Notes: a model not told the origin generated them from the sequence alone. A stretch of 64,000 nt of DNA from Oscillatoria acuminata PCC 6304 (GCF_000317105.1 NC_019693.1:930001-994000); one strand, 5' to 3'; shown: positions 44,692-54,684, counted from the stretch's first letter. Program-made: numbers and translations.

Positions 44692-45225
44692 TCAACCACA
44701 CTTTTCCGTTTTCCGCATCGCCCCTAACAGGGTAGAAACAAATACACAGCGCTGTTTATTGCTGTTACTATTGCGAAGGCGAACCGTCACCCGTCCCAGG
44801 CGACCATTCGCGTGTCCCTTTTGATTAAATTGCATTCGCCACACTCCAGTTGAAGCGTATTGATAAAAGGTCGTTTTGGTTTCGTCAATTTTTATAAAAG
44901 AGTTGAAATTTTGCCAGTCCTGGTCTGTGAGAGTAGCAGAGGAAAGATGAACCGCCCATTGAGCCATATCATCCATTTCTCGGAAACTAACTTGATAGAT
45001 ATCTTTATTGGAAGTAGCTTGACTTTGAGCTTGACGTAGCGCTGAATAAATTTGATTTTGACTGGAATTAAGGCGGAGAGTATTCACCCAATTCAGCCAG
45101 CTTGGAATACCAAGAGCGGCTAAAATGGCGATGATGAAAACAACGATTAAAACTTCGAGCAGTGTGAATCCGTTCGCCGGTGCCTGGTGAAACCGACGTC
45201 TGATTTGATGGGGTAATTTCATCAT
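44692..45225 (-). CDS. GspH-type pseudopilin, last gene of hps-like operon
   Basis: A 177-residue prepilin with a class III leader and cleavage site GFTLLEVLIVVFIIAILAALG (glycine at residue 19, Phe +1, Glu +5), then a hydrophobic alpha1 helix and a C-terminal disulfide pair (RCVFVSTLLG...KCG). It closely resembles the gene just upstream (45333). Pseudopilins are processed by PilD and assemble a short pilus. Membership of the hps set is by position. Confidence 0.85.
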   Translation of the reverse strand: MMKLPHQIRRRFHQAPANGFTLLEVLIVVFIIAILAALGIPSWLNWVNTLRLNSSQNQIYSALRQAQSQATSNKDIYQVSFREMDDMAQWAVHLSSATLTDQDWQNFNSFIKIDETKTTFYQYASTGVWRMQFNQKGHANGRLGRVTVRLRNSNSNKQRCVFVSTLLGAMRKTEKCG

Positions 45226-45332
45226 TCAGCACCCTGATATTATTTTTTAAAAATAAAATAAATCCTCACGGGAGAAATTGCGAGGATTTTTAATATTTTT
45301 TAACAAACTTCAGGATGGATGTTTTAATTGAG

Positions 45333-45833
45333 CTAAGGATTACAAACGGGTTCTCCATCTGCTCCTTGGGTCATGGCTCCTAGGATAGTGCGAACAAGAA
45401 CACAACGCCTAGGGTTATCGTTGGCTCCAGCCACTACGACTTTGAAGGGCAAACTGTCTGCATCTACATTTCCCTCCCCATTAAATGTAATTGACTCCGT
45501 TCCCGTGGGGATTTCAAGTTGAATCATTCCCTCTTTTATCTCGCCGTTTCCCAGTTTTTGCTTATTGCCGCTGATTTCAATCGTAGGAATAACTTCGGCA
45601 GGATAAAAGGTAACCGTTTGTGGCGATCGCGTTTGCTTTGCCGTGGTTTGAGCAGACCTTAAAGCTTGAACCACTTGAGCTTGAGCCGTACTCACTCGCT
45701 GTCGGTTAATCATAGAAAACCAGCTAGGTATCCCCATCGCTGATAAGATACCAATAATAAAGACAACAACCAGGAGTTCTAAGAGGGTAAAACCTGATGT
45801 AGTAGGATTTCTAGAACGAAGCTGTTTTTTCAT
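45333..45833 (-). CDS. GspH-type pseudopilin (HpsD-like by position)
   Basis: The start at 45833 (MKKQLRSRNPT) is preferred over 45848. The 166-residue prepilin has the site SGFTLLELLVVVFIIGILSAMG with Glu +5 and the C-terminal motif RRCVLVRTILGAMTQG...VCNP, shared with the 44692 gene, so the two look like tandem duplicates. It follows the HpsC-like gene by about 80 bp in the same direction. Confidence 0.85.
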   Translation of the reverse strand: MKKQLRSRNPTTSGFTLLELLVVVFIIGILSAMGIPSWFSMINRQRVSTAQAQVVQALRSAQTTAKQTRSPQTVTFYPAEVIPTIEISGNKQKLGNGEIKEGMIQLEIPTGTESITFNGEGNVDADSLPFKVVVAGANDNPRRCVLVRTILGAMTQGADGEPVCNP

Positions 45834-45911
45834 AATATTTATACCCATTTAATCTTATTAGTTTGATATTTTGCCATAGTGGAGCGATTGAGGTTCCTCA
45901 CCTCAATGAGT

Positions 45912-46856
45912 TCATTCATTACCCGACAGACCAAACACGCTTCTTCTCATCACTTGGGTTTGAAGAACAGGTAAATACGCATCGCTAGTCACTCCGGGCT
46001 TTCCGTTTGCATTCCCTCGGATAAAAATTAAGGCATCTTGAGCTTTTTTATCTTCTGGTTGTCTGATACAGGAATAAAACCCTAGATTGCTCTGGCCCAA
46101 TTTACTCTGTGCAAACGGCTGACTTGGGGTTAATTCATAACTAGCAGGACACTCAGCATCGGTATCCTCGTTATTCACATCTACAAAATCTACTAAGATG
46201 TCAAGATTCGCATGGGTAACAGCATGACTCCCGGTTTGATAAGGCCAGTCAATAAATTTTTCAGGTTTGGGATCAATATACCCAGCAACCAGTTCAGGAG
46301 CTACGGTATTAGATTGGAATTTATCAAGCTGATAGCGGGCAATCCGGGCTTTTCCTGTCCAAGTATTATTAGGGTTATGGGTGCTTAAGTAGTAAACCAC
46401 TAAAGAATATGTCCTCCCACCGATTCGCAAATCTTTACAAGGATCATCTGGATCTGCAGAAGGCAATTGACAATTCTCAGGTAAAGGCTCAAGTTTCCAA
46501 AATGCTAACACGGGAACAGTATTGGCCGGAATTGTTAGGTAATTAAAAATCCCTCTACATTCCGGGTTTGAGGCATTACCTTGGAAACATCGATTATCGT
46601 AAATGTAGATGGCTTCGCGGAGTTCAGAGCTAATATAATCTATCGCTCTTTGCATTTCCTGTTGAGTTTCGGTTTGGGCGGTTTCTTTTTGGTTGGTTCC
46701 TAACAAATCTACAACCAAAGCCAAGATAGTGGTTATAATCACACTCACTATCATCATCGAAGCTAAAAGTTCTAACAAGGTAAACCCTTCTTGGAAATGC
46801 TTAGGATGCGAAACTCTACGCCGATTGAGTAAGAATTGAAAAATCTTTTTAGCCAT
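45912..46856 (-). CDS. hpsC: HpsC-like pseudopilin (PilW-type)
   Basis: A 314-residue prepilin with the leader site EGFTLLELLASMMIVSVIIT (Glu +5) and 'LVVDLLGTNQKETAQTETQQ', which I recall from HpsC of the hormogonium polysaccharide locus of Nostoc punctiforme. It has cysteines in pairs (DNRCFQGN...ECRGIF; DPCKDL). It probably forms part of a pseudopilus used in polysaccharide export during gliding. Symbol confidence is moderate. Confidence 0.78.
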   Translation of the reverse strand: MAKKIFQFLLNRRRVSHPKHFQEGFTLLELLASMMIVSVIITTILALVVDLLGTNQKETAQTETQQEMQRAIDYISSELREAIYIYDNRCFQGNASNPECRGIFNYLTIPANTVPVLAFWKLEPLPENCQLPSADPDDPCKDLRIGGRTYSLVVYYLSTHNPNNTWTGKARIARYQLDKFQSNTVAPELVAGYIDPKPEKFIDWPYQTGSHAVTHANLDILVDFVDVNNEDTDAECPASYELTPSQPFAQSKLGQSNLGFYSCIRQPEDKKAQDALIFIRGNANGKPGVTSDAYLPVLQTQVMRRSVFGLSGNE

Positions 46857-46916
46857 TGTTATTCTGCCTATATTGAATAGGATTTTCTTAGGAAATTAAA
46901 AAATTTAAAATCCAGG

Positions 46917-47561
46917 TTATTCTATACATAAACTAGAGTTGAGAATGCAGCCGACATTATTACTATCGAGGGCAAAAATTTCAGTTTGAACCACAGCTAA
47001 TGGGTTAGTTCTTTGACTACCCTCACCACCTGCTAATTTCAAAGAGGCTTGTTCAGTGCTTAAGCTCCCTACATTATTCCGAGCAGAACCAGCATAAACC
47101 CTGACCGTCATGGTAAAACGTCCTGGGGGTTGGCCCGCAATTCCTTGGGTATTTGAGAGAAGACTTTGGACTAAAAAATCAGGCTGGCAGTCCCCATTGA
47201 CATCCACTTGCATCAGCTCATTGGCGCTAATATTTTGGTAATCTTCTGTAGAACAAGATGCTGGCGAACGCAGCTTAGAACGGATAGCGGTTGGAGCATC
47301 AGTTCCTAGAGGGGGTAAATCGGCATTGGTATAACCACGTTGAGCTACTAAGACTCGAATTCGGTCTATCTCTGCCTGAGCTAAATGCTGGGCTTGTTCT
47401 GCTCGCCGATTTTGGACTCGCGTTGCTACAACAATTCCCAGGGGCGGAGCAATGCCGACCAATATGCTAGTGAGAATAAGGATTCCCATCAAGCATTCAA
47501 TTAAGGTCAACCCTTGCTCCGTTGATTTGGTTCTCTCAAATAGAAGTTGCTGTAACCGCAT
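46917..47561 (-). CDS. hpsB: HpsB-like pseudopilin (PilV-type)
   Basis: A 214-residue prepilin with processing site QGLTLIECLMGILIL (Gly-1, Leu +1, Glu +5) and 'LGIVVATRVQNRRAEQAQHLAQAEIDRIRVLV', the pattern I associate with HpsB. It is the second gene after HpsA in the same direction, 24 bp downstream of the HpsA stop, so co-transcription is likely. A C-terminal cysteine pair (CILNSSLC) is present. Confidence 0.8.
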   Translation of the reverse strand: MRLQQLLFERTKSTEQGLTLIECLMGILILTSILVGIAPPLGIVVATRVQNRRAEQAQHLAQAEIDRIRVLVAQRGYTNADLPPLGTDAPTAIRSKLRSPASCSTEDYQNISANELMQVDVNGDCQPDFLVQSLLSNTQGIAGQPPGRFTMTVRVYAGSARNNVGSLSTEQASLKLAGGEGSQRTNPLAVVQTEIFALDSNNVGCILNSSLCIE

Positions 47562-47584
47562 CTGTACCTCCTTGTGTGATTGAC

Positions 47585-50500
47585 TTAATTACATTCCGCG
47601 CTGGGATCTACAAGACCACCCCCTGCTGAAGCACACCTTAAGTTTTCGATGTAAGGGTCATCGATCTCAGGTTCATAATAAAACTCGCTGCGGTTGCTGC
47701 CCATCGCCGTTAAACGTTCGGAAATTGGGGGAACCGGTGCCAGTTGTAGTCCCACATCATAACCCCAGTTCCGGAGTGGGGGGAAGTAATAGTTGATCGA
47801 AGTACCCGAGGGTGAGTTGGCTACGGTGGTTTCCCAGGTATCTTGGTCAAAAGGCCCAGTGGCGTAGGTACTGAAGTTAAACTGGAGGAACGATCCGGAA
47901 ATCGACAGGGTTCGATTCTGCCAGAACTCCAGCGTTCGGGGGAAGTTGTGTAAACCCCCATAAGGCTGATTTTGACGAGAAGGAACAATTCCTTGAATCA
48001 GAATAGCGTTGTATTGATTATCAACAGGGGTCCCAATACACTTACGGGTAAACGGTCTTCCACAATCACCTGTGGTGAAAGTTAGATATTCTCCAGCACC
48101 TAGCGGATTTCCAGTTCCATTCAAAATTAACGGGTTGCCATTGCGATTGATTTTAATGGGGTAGGTTCCCGAAGCATTGTCTGCTGGATTGGGAGCAAAG
48201 GTATTTTCTCGCTCCACTGTGGGTGGAGTACCTTGGGGTCTCACCCGGTTCATGCCCATGTAGGATGTGTAAGTTGCTGCCGCATTGCATCCATAACGAG
48301 TGGGTATGTTGGTTGGTGGCGCAGCTGGGTAATAGCGGAGTCCGTCTTCAATACTGCCATCGCAAAAGTTACTCGAAAGCAGAGTAATTGCATCAGCCAA
48401 AATTTCACTGGGACGCCAGCGATCGGTTCCGGCTTTTGCAAACCGATCTTCAAGACCATTGCGAGTATAGAAATTACTCCAGTTTCCCTGCAACGTAGTG
48501 GTAAATTCTTGCAAATTATTCGTGGTGCCGTTGGTACTGTGCAGGTTAAAGTCTCCCTGGATGTACACCGGGTTATCCGAAATAAATGACAGACCCCGCG
48601 CAGGAGCATCAGCCGAAGCAGGACGGCTTAAATCTCTGCCATTCTGGAGGCGGAACCCGTGAGGTCGTCGGTCTGGATCCGCATAATAATCTACAGGTTT
48701 AGGACTAATTCCATTAACCAGTGGTGGATCTTGTGCACTAGAGGGATTAGAGGGATTAACACGCATGAGGGCTACATTACCAGGCCGAGCAATCCCATCT
48801 TCCCGGACCGCATCTTCCCGGAACGCATAGACAATCCCACTGTGCGGTAACCATAAATTATTGCTCAGACCCCCACTACCAGTTCTCAGCAGGTCGAGGT
48901 CAATGTCCAAAACCCGTACCCCCATCGCTTGGCGACCATCGTACATTCCTTTATCTAGGAAAGCTACTGTGCCATTGGTATTGCCCGGTCTGGTAATCGT
49001 GTTAATGCCGGTACTACTAGCAGCGGTTGGAGTATTCCAGCTTCCCCAAGCTCGGGGAGTTAGGGCAATCTGGGATGGGTCTACAGGTTCATAAGTGGTC
49101 CCGCTGTTGCTCCCAGTAATGTATCCATCGCGATTTCCGATCGGGTCATCCGCAGGAGTAGTTGGTTCCCCATGAGCCGCAGTTGGGAAGAGGTAGTGAA
49201 GGGCTGGAAACTTGAATTGAATCGGACAAAGCGGGTTATCAACAGGACTCCCAGCACTGTCATTGACCGTAGCTAAAGGACAAGTATTAGTGCCATCACT
49301 GTATTCAGTGCCATTACTGCGATCATAAGCAATCTGCTCTCTTAAATGATATTGCCATGCCTCTTCACGTAAAGCGTCGCTTGACAGTGCTGACAAAAAA
49401 GCCTCAAGGGGTAGTTCATCTATCGCTGAGTACCCTTCTACAGAAAACGGAGTTCCACTAGCCGGAGTGATGGTTACAGTATTGCCAGTAAATGTAAAAG
49501 TAGGCGCACTATTTTGTACTAAGGCTGTGAGTTCAGTATGTAAAGTGCTAGTGTCATCATAAACTTGAGGCCAAGTTGCTATCTCCTCAACATTATGAGC
49601 CAACATTCCCAAAGTACAGGCAGCAGAGTCGATATAGGAGCGATCGGCTAAACTGCCATTCTCTCCGCTGGGGATCGCCCGTCGTAAGTTGGAGAAGTTA
49701 CCCCACATGGTCATCTGTGGATAAGGATGTATCCGCCCAGCTTCTTGTAATGGAGGAAATGCACCATCCGGATCTCCGGCTAATCGAGCCAGGTTATTGA
49801 GTGCATTACTCCAATTTGTATTAGCCATCGGAGCTGCCGGTGGAGGTTCAAATTCCCATCCATTGGTTCCCCGTCCCGTGAAAAAGTTAATATTGGGGTT
49901 GGTGGGTGAGTAAGGATTGTCCGAAAAATTCCGACTGTTATCAATCGTAATTTGTGTTCCCGGATGGGCAGTCATCGCCATACAAGCAATTGGCTCTTGA
50001 TCAGCAGTAACACTACTGCCATCTCCGGCATGATAAACCACCATGCCTTGCACAGCCGCTAGATTATCCCTCAGCGTTTTGTACTGGAGTGACTCATGGC
50101 ATCGTGTACCCCAGCAACTTGCAGCCGGGAAAAGTGGGTCAGCATCTGGATTCACAGCACCCCCGGGTAGGGTGGGCTGTTCCCAGCCGAAAGGATTTCC
50201 CAGTTCCAAGCGTTCCCCCACAATCAAACGTAACCCTTCTGCATCAGCACGGCGTTCCCAGTACCCATCGTATCCTAGGGTTTGAAATCGAGTATCACCG
50301 GCTGCCAGCGCTTGAGCCTTAGTCCGAATTAAACTCTCTTCCGTAGAGGTGTCACGACCCAAACGGTCATCAGCCCTATAGGTATCATCGATGAAAGGTG
50401 ACTCTTCTTTTTTGTTTTTAAGGCGTCCTACATTTAACGCGCTGCCCTCCCAGTCAGCAGAAAGAGTAACTGTGCCTCGGGGTTGATGAATTTTGTCGGT

Positions 50501-51673
50501 AAAGAGTGCCACCGGATCGATCGCCACATCATTAGGTAAACCCGCATCAACTGAGTCGCTAGCAGCAGTCAGTGGTTCTGTTGTGGCGTCAGGATTGGTC
50601 GGATCATAGAGATTAAATACTGAGTTACCTTCCGCGGCATTTGTTGCCATCGCTCCAGCAAGAAACTGTCCTTTAAAATCAGGCGTATCGGCAACCGAAA
50701 TATCCGAAGCCGTCTCATCATAAAGACAGGAATTTGGAGAACTAATTAAGTACCCAGTAAAATTATTAGCCGCAATAATATTGGATTCACTGTGCATCGC
50801 TCCATTCCATCGGAAGGGTTCCCCTGGATGAATTTCAAGGTCGCTGTTAAACCAAGCTCCCCATTTGTTTCCTCGTTCGGCTTCTCTATCTTGTTCCAGT
50901 TCTAGTGTGCTAATATTCCGTCGCCCGCCATCATTATTAATGACGACGACGTTAATTTGAAAATTCTTATAAAGAAAAGCTGTACTATTTTGAGCATCAA
51001 ACCATCCCGCTTCAACGGCACTGGAATCTGATGACCCAGCCACATTTTCGCATCCAGCTTTCAGTTTTGCTGGCGCAATCATAGGACCTGTCCGAACTTG
51101 GAGGTTATCCGCTCTTCCAGCTACTGCCGCTTCAGTAAGGTCTTCCAATGAATCTTGCTGTTCAGGAGCCTGCAATATAATCGAGTAAGCAACCCGGTTT
51201 CCTTTTTCGTCTTGATAAAACCAAGCATTATCTAGACCCCCGCCATTAATATCAATCCGTGTTTCCCCGGTTAAAGTAAATCGATCGTCTTGGAGAAACC
51301 CGGCTAAGATATCTTGGCCCGGGACACCTCCTAAACGATATTCACTCCCTGTAAAGAGGTACTCTAGTTTGGCTCTAGCTCTGTCTAAAACCGGAGTTGC
51401 CGCATTATAAATAACCTGTTGTTGGCGCTGAATTGCTACCTGTTCAGTCCGCTGAAATGTTCTAAACAGGAGCGTACCAATGACTAAAGTTACCACCAAC
51501 ACCAGTAAAACTGTGGTTGGCAACACAAAACCCGCCTGCACTCGCCGTCGATAACTGACGAAAGCCTTGCGGAGAAATCGATAAGTATTTCGACTCGTCA
51601 ACGTTTGAGCAAATCGAGTGATTGCTTGCACGAGGCGTGTTAGCGCTTTTTGGATCTTGTGCTTTGTAGCCAT
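47585..51673 (-). CDS. hpsA: HpsA-like hormogonium polysaccharide protein
   Basis: A 1362-residue protein with one N-terminal membrane segment (AGFVLPTTVLLVLVVTLVIG, about residues 48-75, resembling a PilX-type prepilin start) and a very long extracytoplasmic part rich in Asn, Pro, Gly and Ser with scattered cysteines. HpsA in Nostoc is the first gene of the locus needed for hormogonium polysaccharide and gliding. Family assignment rests on size, the N-terminus and its place before four pseudopilins. It is the first gene of the operon. Confidence 0.82.
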   Translation of the reverse strand: MATKHKIQKALTRLVQAITRFAQTLTSRNTYRFLRKAFVSYRRRVQAGFVLPTTVLLVLVVTLVIGTLLFRTFQRTEQVAIQRQQQVIYNAATPVLDRARAKLEYLFTGSEYRLGGVPGQDILAGFLQDDRFTLTGETRIDINGGGLDNAWFYQDEKGNRVAYSIILQAPEQQDSLEDLTEAAVAGRADNLQVRTGPMIAPAKLKAGCENVAGSSDSSAVEAGWFDAQNSTAFLYKNFQINVVVINNDGGRRNISTLELEQDREAERGNKWGAWFNSDLEIHPGEPFRWNGAMHSESNIIAANNFTGYLISSPNSCLYDETASDISVADTPDFKGQFLAGAMATNAAEGNSVFNLYDPTNPDATTEPLTAASDSVDAGLPNDVAIDPVALFTDKIHQPRGTVTLSADWEGSALNVGRLKNKKEESPFIDDTYRADDRLGRDTSTEESLIRTKAQALAAGDTRFQTLGYDGYWERRADAEGLRLIVGERLELGNPFGWEQPTLPGGAVNPDADPLFPAASCWGTRCHESLQYKTLRDNLAAVQGMVVYHAGDGSSVTADQEPIACMAMTAHPGTQITIDNSRNFSDNPYSPTNPNINFFTGRGTNGWEFEPPPAAPMANTNWSNALNNLARLAGDPDGAFPPLQEAGRIHPYPQMTMWGNFSNLRRAIPSGENGSLADRSYIDSAACTLGMLAHNVEEIATWPQVYDDTSTLHTELTALVQNSAPTFTFTGNTVTITPASGTPFSVEGYSAIDELPLEAFLSALSSDALREEAWQYHLREQIAYDRSNGTEYSDGTNTCPLATVNDSAGSPVDNPLCPIQFKFPALHYLFPTAAHGEPTTPADDPIGNRDGYITGSNSGTTYEPVDPSQIALTPRAWGSWNTPTAASSTGINTITRPGNTNGTVAFLDKGMYDGRQAMGVRVLDIDLDLLRTGSGGLSNNLWLPHSGIVYAFREDAVREDGIARPGNVALMRVNPSNPSSAQDPPLVNGISPKPVDYYADPDRRPHGFRLQNGRDLSRPASADAPARGLSFISDNPVYIQGDFNLHSTNGTTNNLQEFTTTLQGNWSNFYTRNGLEDRFAKAGTDRWRPSEILADAITLLSSNFCDGSIEDGLRYYPAAPPTNIPTRYGCNAAATYTSYMGMNRVRPQGTPPTVERENTFAPNPADNASGTYPIKINRNGNPLILNGTGNPLGAGEYLTFTTGDCGRPFTRKCIGTPVDNQYNAILIQGIVPSRQNQPYGGLHNFPRTLEFWQNRTLSISGSFLQFNFSTYATGPFDQDTWETTVANSPSGTSINYYFPPLRNWGYDVGLQLAPVPPISERLTAMGSNRSEFYYEPEIDDPYIENLRCASAGGGLVDPSAECN

Positions 51674-51899
51674 AGCTGCTCCGTGGGTGCAGGTGCGGTG
51701 AATAGAACTGAAATGTGTTTTTTCTGTGGTAACTTAAAAATCTCGGAAGTTACCATCCGTATATTTCCGGAGATTTTTGTCAAATCATTGTATTATCTAG
51801 TTTTTAGGTTACCCAGAGGGAGAAAAAAATCTATCATCCCTGGGTTAGAAAGTTTGTCAAGAGGGGCCAAGGGAATGGGTTCTGGGACCCCAAAAATGA

Positions 51900-51928
51900 A
51901 AAGAGGCGCGGCATTGCCGCGCCTCTTT
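51900..51928 (-). terminator. Terminator of rpmB
   Basis: A 13-bp perfect stem (AAAGAGGCGCGGC / GCCGCGCCTCTTT) with a 3-nt loop, followed on the minus strand by TTCATTTTTGG, 30 bp after the rpmB stop. Confidence 0.88.
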
Positions 51929-51957
51929 ATCGTACAGGTTCCCGAGGGCTGGAAATC

Positions 51958-52194
51958 TTAGTATTTGGACAGGTTGATTCCAGCTTCCTTGGCGTAAGCT
52001 TGCAACCCCTTGTTATTGAGGGTTTTGATAGCGGTGGTAGAGATGCGCAGTCTCACCCAGCGGTTTCCTTGGGGCCACCAGACCCGTTTCCATTGCAGGT
52101 TGGCTTCTTGCAGCTTGTGGGTCCGGCGATGAGAGTGGGAAACGGCCATTGCGTTATTCGCCTTTTTGCCGGTGAGTTGACATTTGCGTGACAT
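51958..52194 (-). CDS. rpmB: Ribosomal protein bL28
   Basis: A 78-residue protein matching bL28 throughout: [20 protein letters not shown], '[19 protein letters not shown]', '[19 protein letters not shown]'. Part of the large subunit. It has its own terminator and is not linked to rpmG here. Confidence 0.97.
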   Translation of the reverse strand: MSRKCQLTGKKANNAMAVSHSHRRTHKLQEANLQWKRVWWPQGNRWVRLRISTTAIKTLNNKGLQAYAKEAGINLSKY

Positions 52195-52295
52195 GGTTTC
52201 TCCTTCGATAAGTTGGGCAATTTGGAACGCGATCTTTTATTGTACCGAGTTTTGGGGAAGGATGGAGGATGGAGTTGTTGTCAATGGTTTCTTGG

Positions 52296-52486
52296 TCCTT
52301 GGGTAGGGGGTTCAGAAACCGGGTTTCTTGCCTAAATTTAGGACAATTAGCAAAAATGGTCGCAGAAACCCGGTTTCTTAGTCCTTGGGTAGGGGGTTCA
52401 GAAACCGGGTTTCTCGAATGGGGGATAACGACTGAAGTCGTTACTACGAACTAAGAAAGATAACGACTGAAGTCGTTACTACGAAC
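52296..52486. repeat. Cluster of short palindromes (AGAAACCGGGTTTCT, AACGACTGAAGTCGTT)
   Basis: AGAAACC(G/C)GGTTTCT occurs at 52314, 52364 and 52400, and the unit with its lead (GTCCTTGGGTAGGGGGTTC) is duplicated at about 52296 and 52381. It is followed by two direct copies of ATAACGACTGAAGTCGTTAC at 52425 and 52460, each ending TACGAAC. No gene is seen in 52195-52545. Confidence 0.85.
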
Positions 52487-52545
52487 AGGAGGAAAGCCGA
52501 AATATTGAGCCCAGTCGGTTTTAGCCGACTTTAACGATTAGGCGG

Positions 52546-52691
52546 GGGTTTAAACCTAGCCCAATTCAGGGCATAAATTTAATGACCCCAAATCGTTATT
52601 TCTTGTAGGGGCGCAATGCGCAGGCCCTCCGGAGGGCCTGCGCATTGCGCCCCTACAATCTACACACCTTGACAGGGCTAGGGGTTTAAAC
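52546..52691. mobile_element. MITE-like element, family A copy 2, with 10-bp target duplication
   Basis: The element is 52556-52681 (126 bp), opposite in orientation to copy 1. Perfect direct repeats GGGTTTAAAC flank it (52546-52555 and 52682-52691). Its right end is ACACCTTGACAGGGCTAG; the left terminal repeat has diverged after CTAGCCC. The internal GTAGGGGCGCAATGCGCAGG palindrome is intact. It interrupts a family D palindrome. Confidence 0.9.
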
Positions 52692-52707
52692 CCCCGCCGG
52701 TTGTTCC

Positions 52708-54684
52708 CTAGGACCGTTGTTCCGTTAACCGGGTGAGCAAACGGTTGGACCGTTCTACAAAAGTGGTCATGCCTTCGGCGTCAAAACCTTTTTGCGCCAT
52801 CAGTGCTAGATCATAGACATGGTGACAAATCATGTCCGCCAGTTCTGCTGAGGGGGATTTGCCTTCCCCTTGGATGATGCCGCTTTGGGAGAGTTCGGTC
52901 AGGTGTTGAATCAGGGGATGCGCGGTGTTCACCAGCAAGATATGCTCGTCGGGGAATTTCGCGGATTCCTGGGAGACTAAGGCATTCATATCCCGGAGGC
53001 GGCGCAGAAACTCTGGGAGGAGGACCATTGCCGGTGGAGTGCCTTGGGGGTCCTCGGATTTGAGGGCCTCGGTGCGGATGGTCAGTTTCGGTTGGTTCAG
53101 CGCTTGCTCAAAGATTTCTTTGATTTGTTCGCTACGGGTTTTGTTGGTACTGGGATCAACGATTTCCGAGGCTTTGTCTTGTTCAATCAGTTTGTCGTCA
53201 ATCTCCGCATCCACCCGGGAGAATTTGACTTCGGTATGTTCCCGTTCCAGGAAGCTGATGAAGTGGGGGTCAATGAAGGAGTCCATAAATAGGACTTCTA
53301 ATCCCTGACTCTTGTGCAGTTGCACATAGGTGGCTTGCGCTACAGAGTCAGTACAGTAAAATGCCTGGTTCTCGTGGCGCGCTTTGTTCCGTTCTAGATA
53401 CTCGTCTAGGGTGGTGTAAGAGGGTCCCTCGGTTTTGCTGTCCGATGAGACTTCTTTCCAGGCATCTCCAGCTTCGGCTTGCACTTCCACCGCAGGTTGG
53501 TCGGATTCTGCGGGTTTGAGGTCCGCTGTGGTGCGGTAGATGATGATATCTTCCAGTTGCTTTTTGAATTTATCATCGTTGAGGCAGCCGAATTTGACGA
53601 AGGTGCCGATATCTTGCCAGCTTCGGATATATTCTGGGCGGTTGTTGTTGTACTGTTCTTTGAGTCGGTCCGCGACTTTTTTGGCGATGAAGTCTGCGAT
53701 TTTGCGAACGGTCCGGTCCATCTGCAAGGCGCTACGGGAGACGTTCAGGGGAATGTCGGGACTGTCGAGGACGCCGCGCATGGGGAGGAGGAATTTGGGG
53801 ATGATTTCCTCGCAGTGGTCCGAGACGAAGACTTGATTGCAGAACAGTTTGATTTGTCCTTTGGTGACATCGACATCGGGACGGAGTTTGGGGAAGTAGA
53901 GGATGCCTTTAACGAGGAAAGGATAGTCGGTGTTGAGGTGGACCCACAACAGGGGTTCTTCTTGGAAGGGATAGAGGTAGCGGTAGAAGTCCAGGTAATC
54001 TTCGTCGGTGAGGCTGCTGGGAGATTCCCGCCACAGGGCTTTTTGCCGGTTGACTTGTTCGCCATCCATTTTGATGGGAACTGGCATAAAGTCACAGTAG
54101 GTTTTGACGAGTTGCTTGATGCGGGAGGCTTCGGCGTATTCTTTTTCCTCGTCTTGGAGGGTGAGGGTGATGGTGGTGCCGTGGGTGGTTCGGCTGGAGT
54201 CTTCGAGTTTGAAGGAGGGGGACCCATCACAACTCCAATGGACGGCTTGGGCCCCTTCTTTGTAAGAGAGGGTATCGATTTCGACGGTTTTGGCGACCAT
54301 GAAGGCGGAGTAAAAACCGAGTCCGAAGTGACCGATGATTTGGCGATCGCTGGCGGATTGATATTTGCTGATGAATTCTTCGGCGCTGGAAAAGGCGACT
54401 TGGTTAATGTATTGTTTAACTTCGTCGGCGGTCATGCCGATGCCGGTATCCGTGATGGAGAGGGTGTTTTTTTCGGCATCGACGGCAATGGTAATTTCCG
54501 GGTTGCTGGTGTCGCCGCTGAATTCTCCGGCGTAGGAGACCATTTTGAGTTTTTCAATGGCATCGACAGCGTTGGAGACAAGTTCCCGCAAGAAGATTTC
54601 ATGGTCGGAGTATAGAGACTTCTTGATAATGGGAAAGATATTCTCGGTATGGATCGTGATTTGGCCTTGTTCCAATACGGTCAT
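52708..54684 (-). CDS. htpG: Molecular chaperone HtpG (Hsp90)
   Basis: A 658-residue Hsp90 with the GHKL ATP site: Asn in ELVSNAVDAIEKL, Asp in SITDTGIGMT, GHFGLGFYSAF, and Thr in RTTHGTTITL. The middle-domain catalytic Arg region 'DIPLNVSRSALQMDR' and the C-terminal dimerisation part are present. Bacterial Hsp90 remodels client proteins; in cyanobacteria it is needed under heat and oxidative stress. No linked gene. Confidence 0.97.
   Translation of the reverse strand: MTVLEQGQITIHTENIFPIIKKSLYSDHEIFLRELVSNAVDAIEKLKMVSYAGEFSGDTSNPEITIAVDAEKNTLSITDTGIGMTADEVKQYINQVAFSSAEEFISKYQSASDRQIIGHFGLGFYSAFMVAKTVEIDTLSYKEGAQAVHWSCDGSPSFKLEDSSRTTHGTTITLTLQDEEKEYAEASRIKQLVKTYCDFMPVPIKMDGEQVNRQKALWRESPSSLTDEDYLDFYRYLYPFQEEPLLWVHLNTDYPFLVKGILYFPKLRPDVDVTKGQIKLFCNQVFVSDHCEEIIPKFLLPMRGVLDSPDIPLNVSRSALQMDRTVRKIADFIAKKVADRLKEQYNNNRPEYIRSWQDIGTFVKFGCLNDDKFKKQLEDIIIYRTTADLKPAESDQPAVEVQAEAGDAWKEVSSDSKTEGPSYTTLDEYLERNKARHENQAFYCTDSVAQATYVQLHKSQGLEVLFMDSFIDPHFISFLEREHTEVKFSRVDAEIDDKLIEQDKASEIVDPSTNKTRSEQIKEIFEQALNQPKLTIRTEALKSEDPQGTPPAMVLLPEFLRRLRDMNALVSQESAKFPDEHILLVNTAHPLIQHLTELSQSGIIQGEGKSPSAELADMICHHVYDLALMAQKGFDAEGMTTFVERSNRLLTRLTEQRS

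Noticed and set aside
53479-54615. Long plus-strand frame of 378 codons opposite htpG
   Set aside because: Antisense shadow of htpG; composition mirrors the Hsp90 codons and no family matches.
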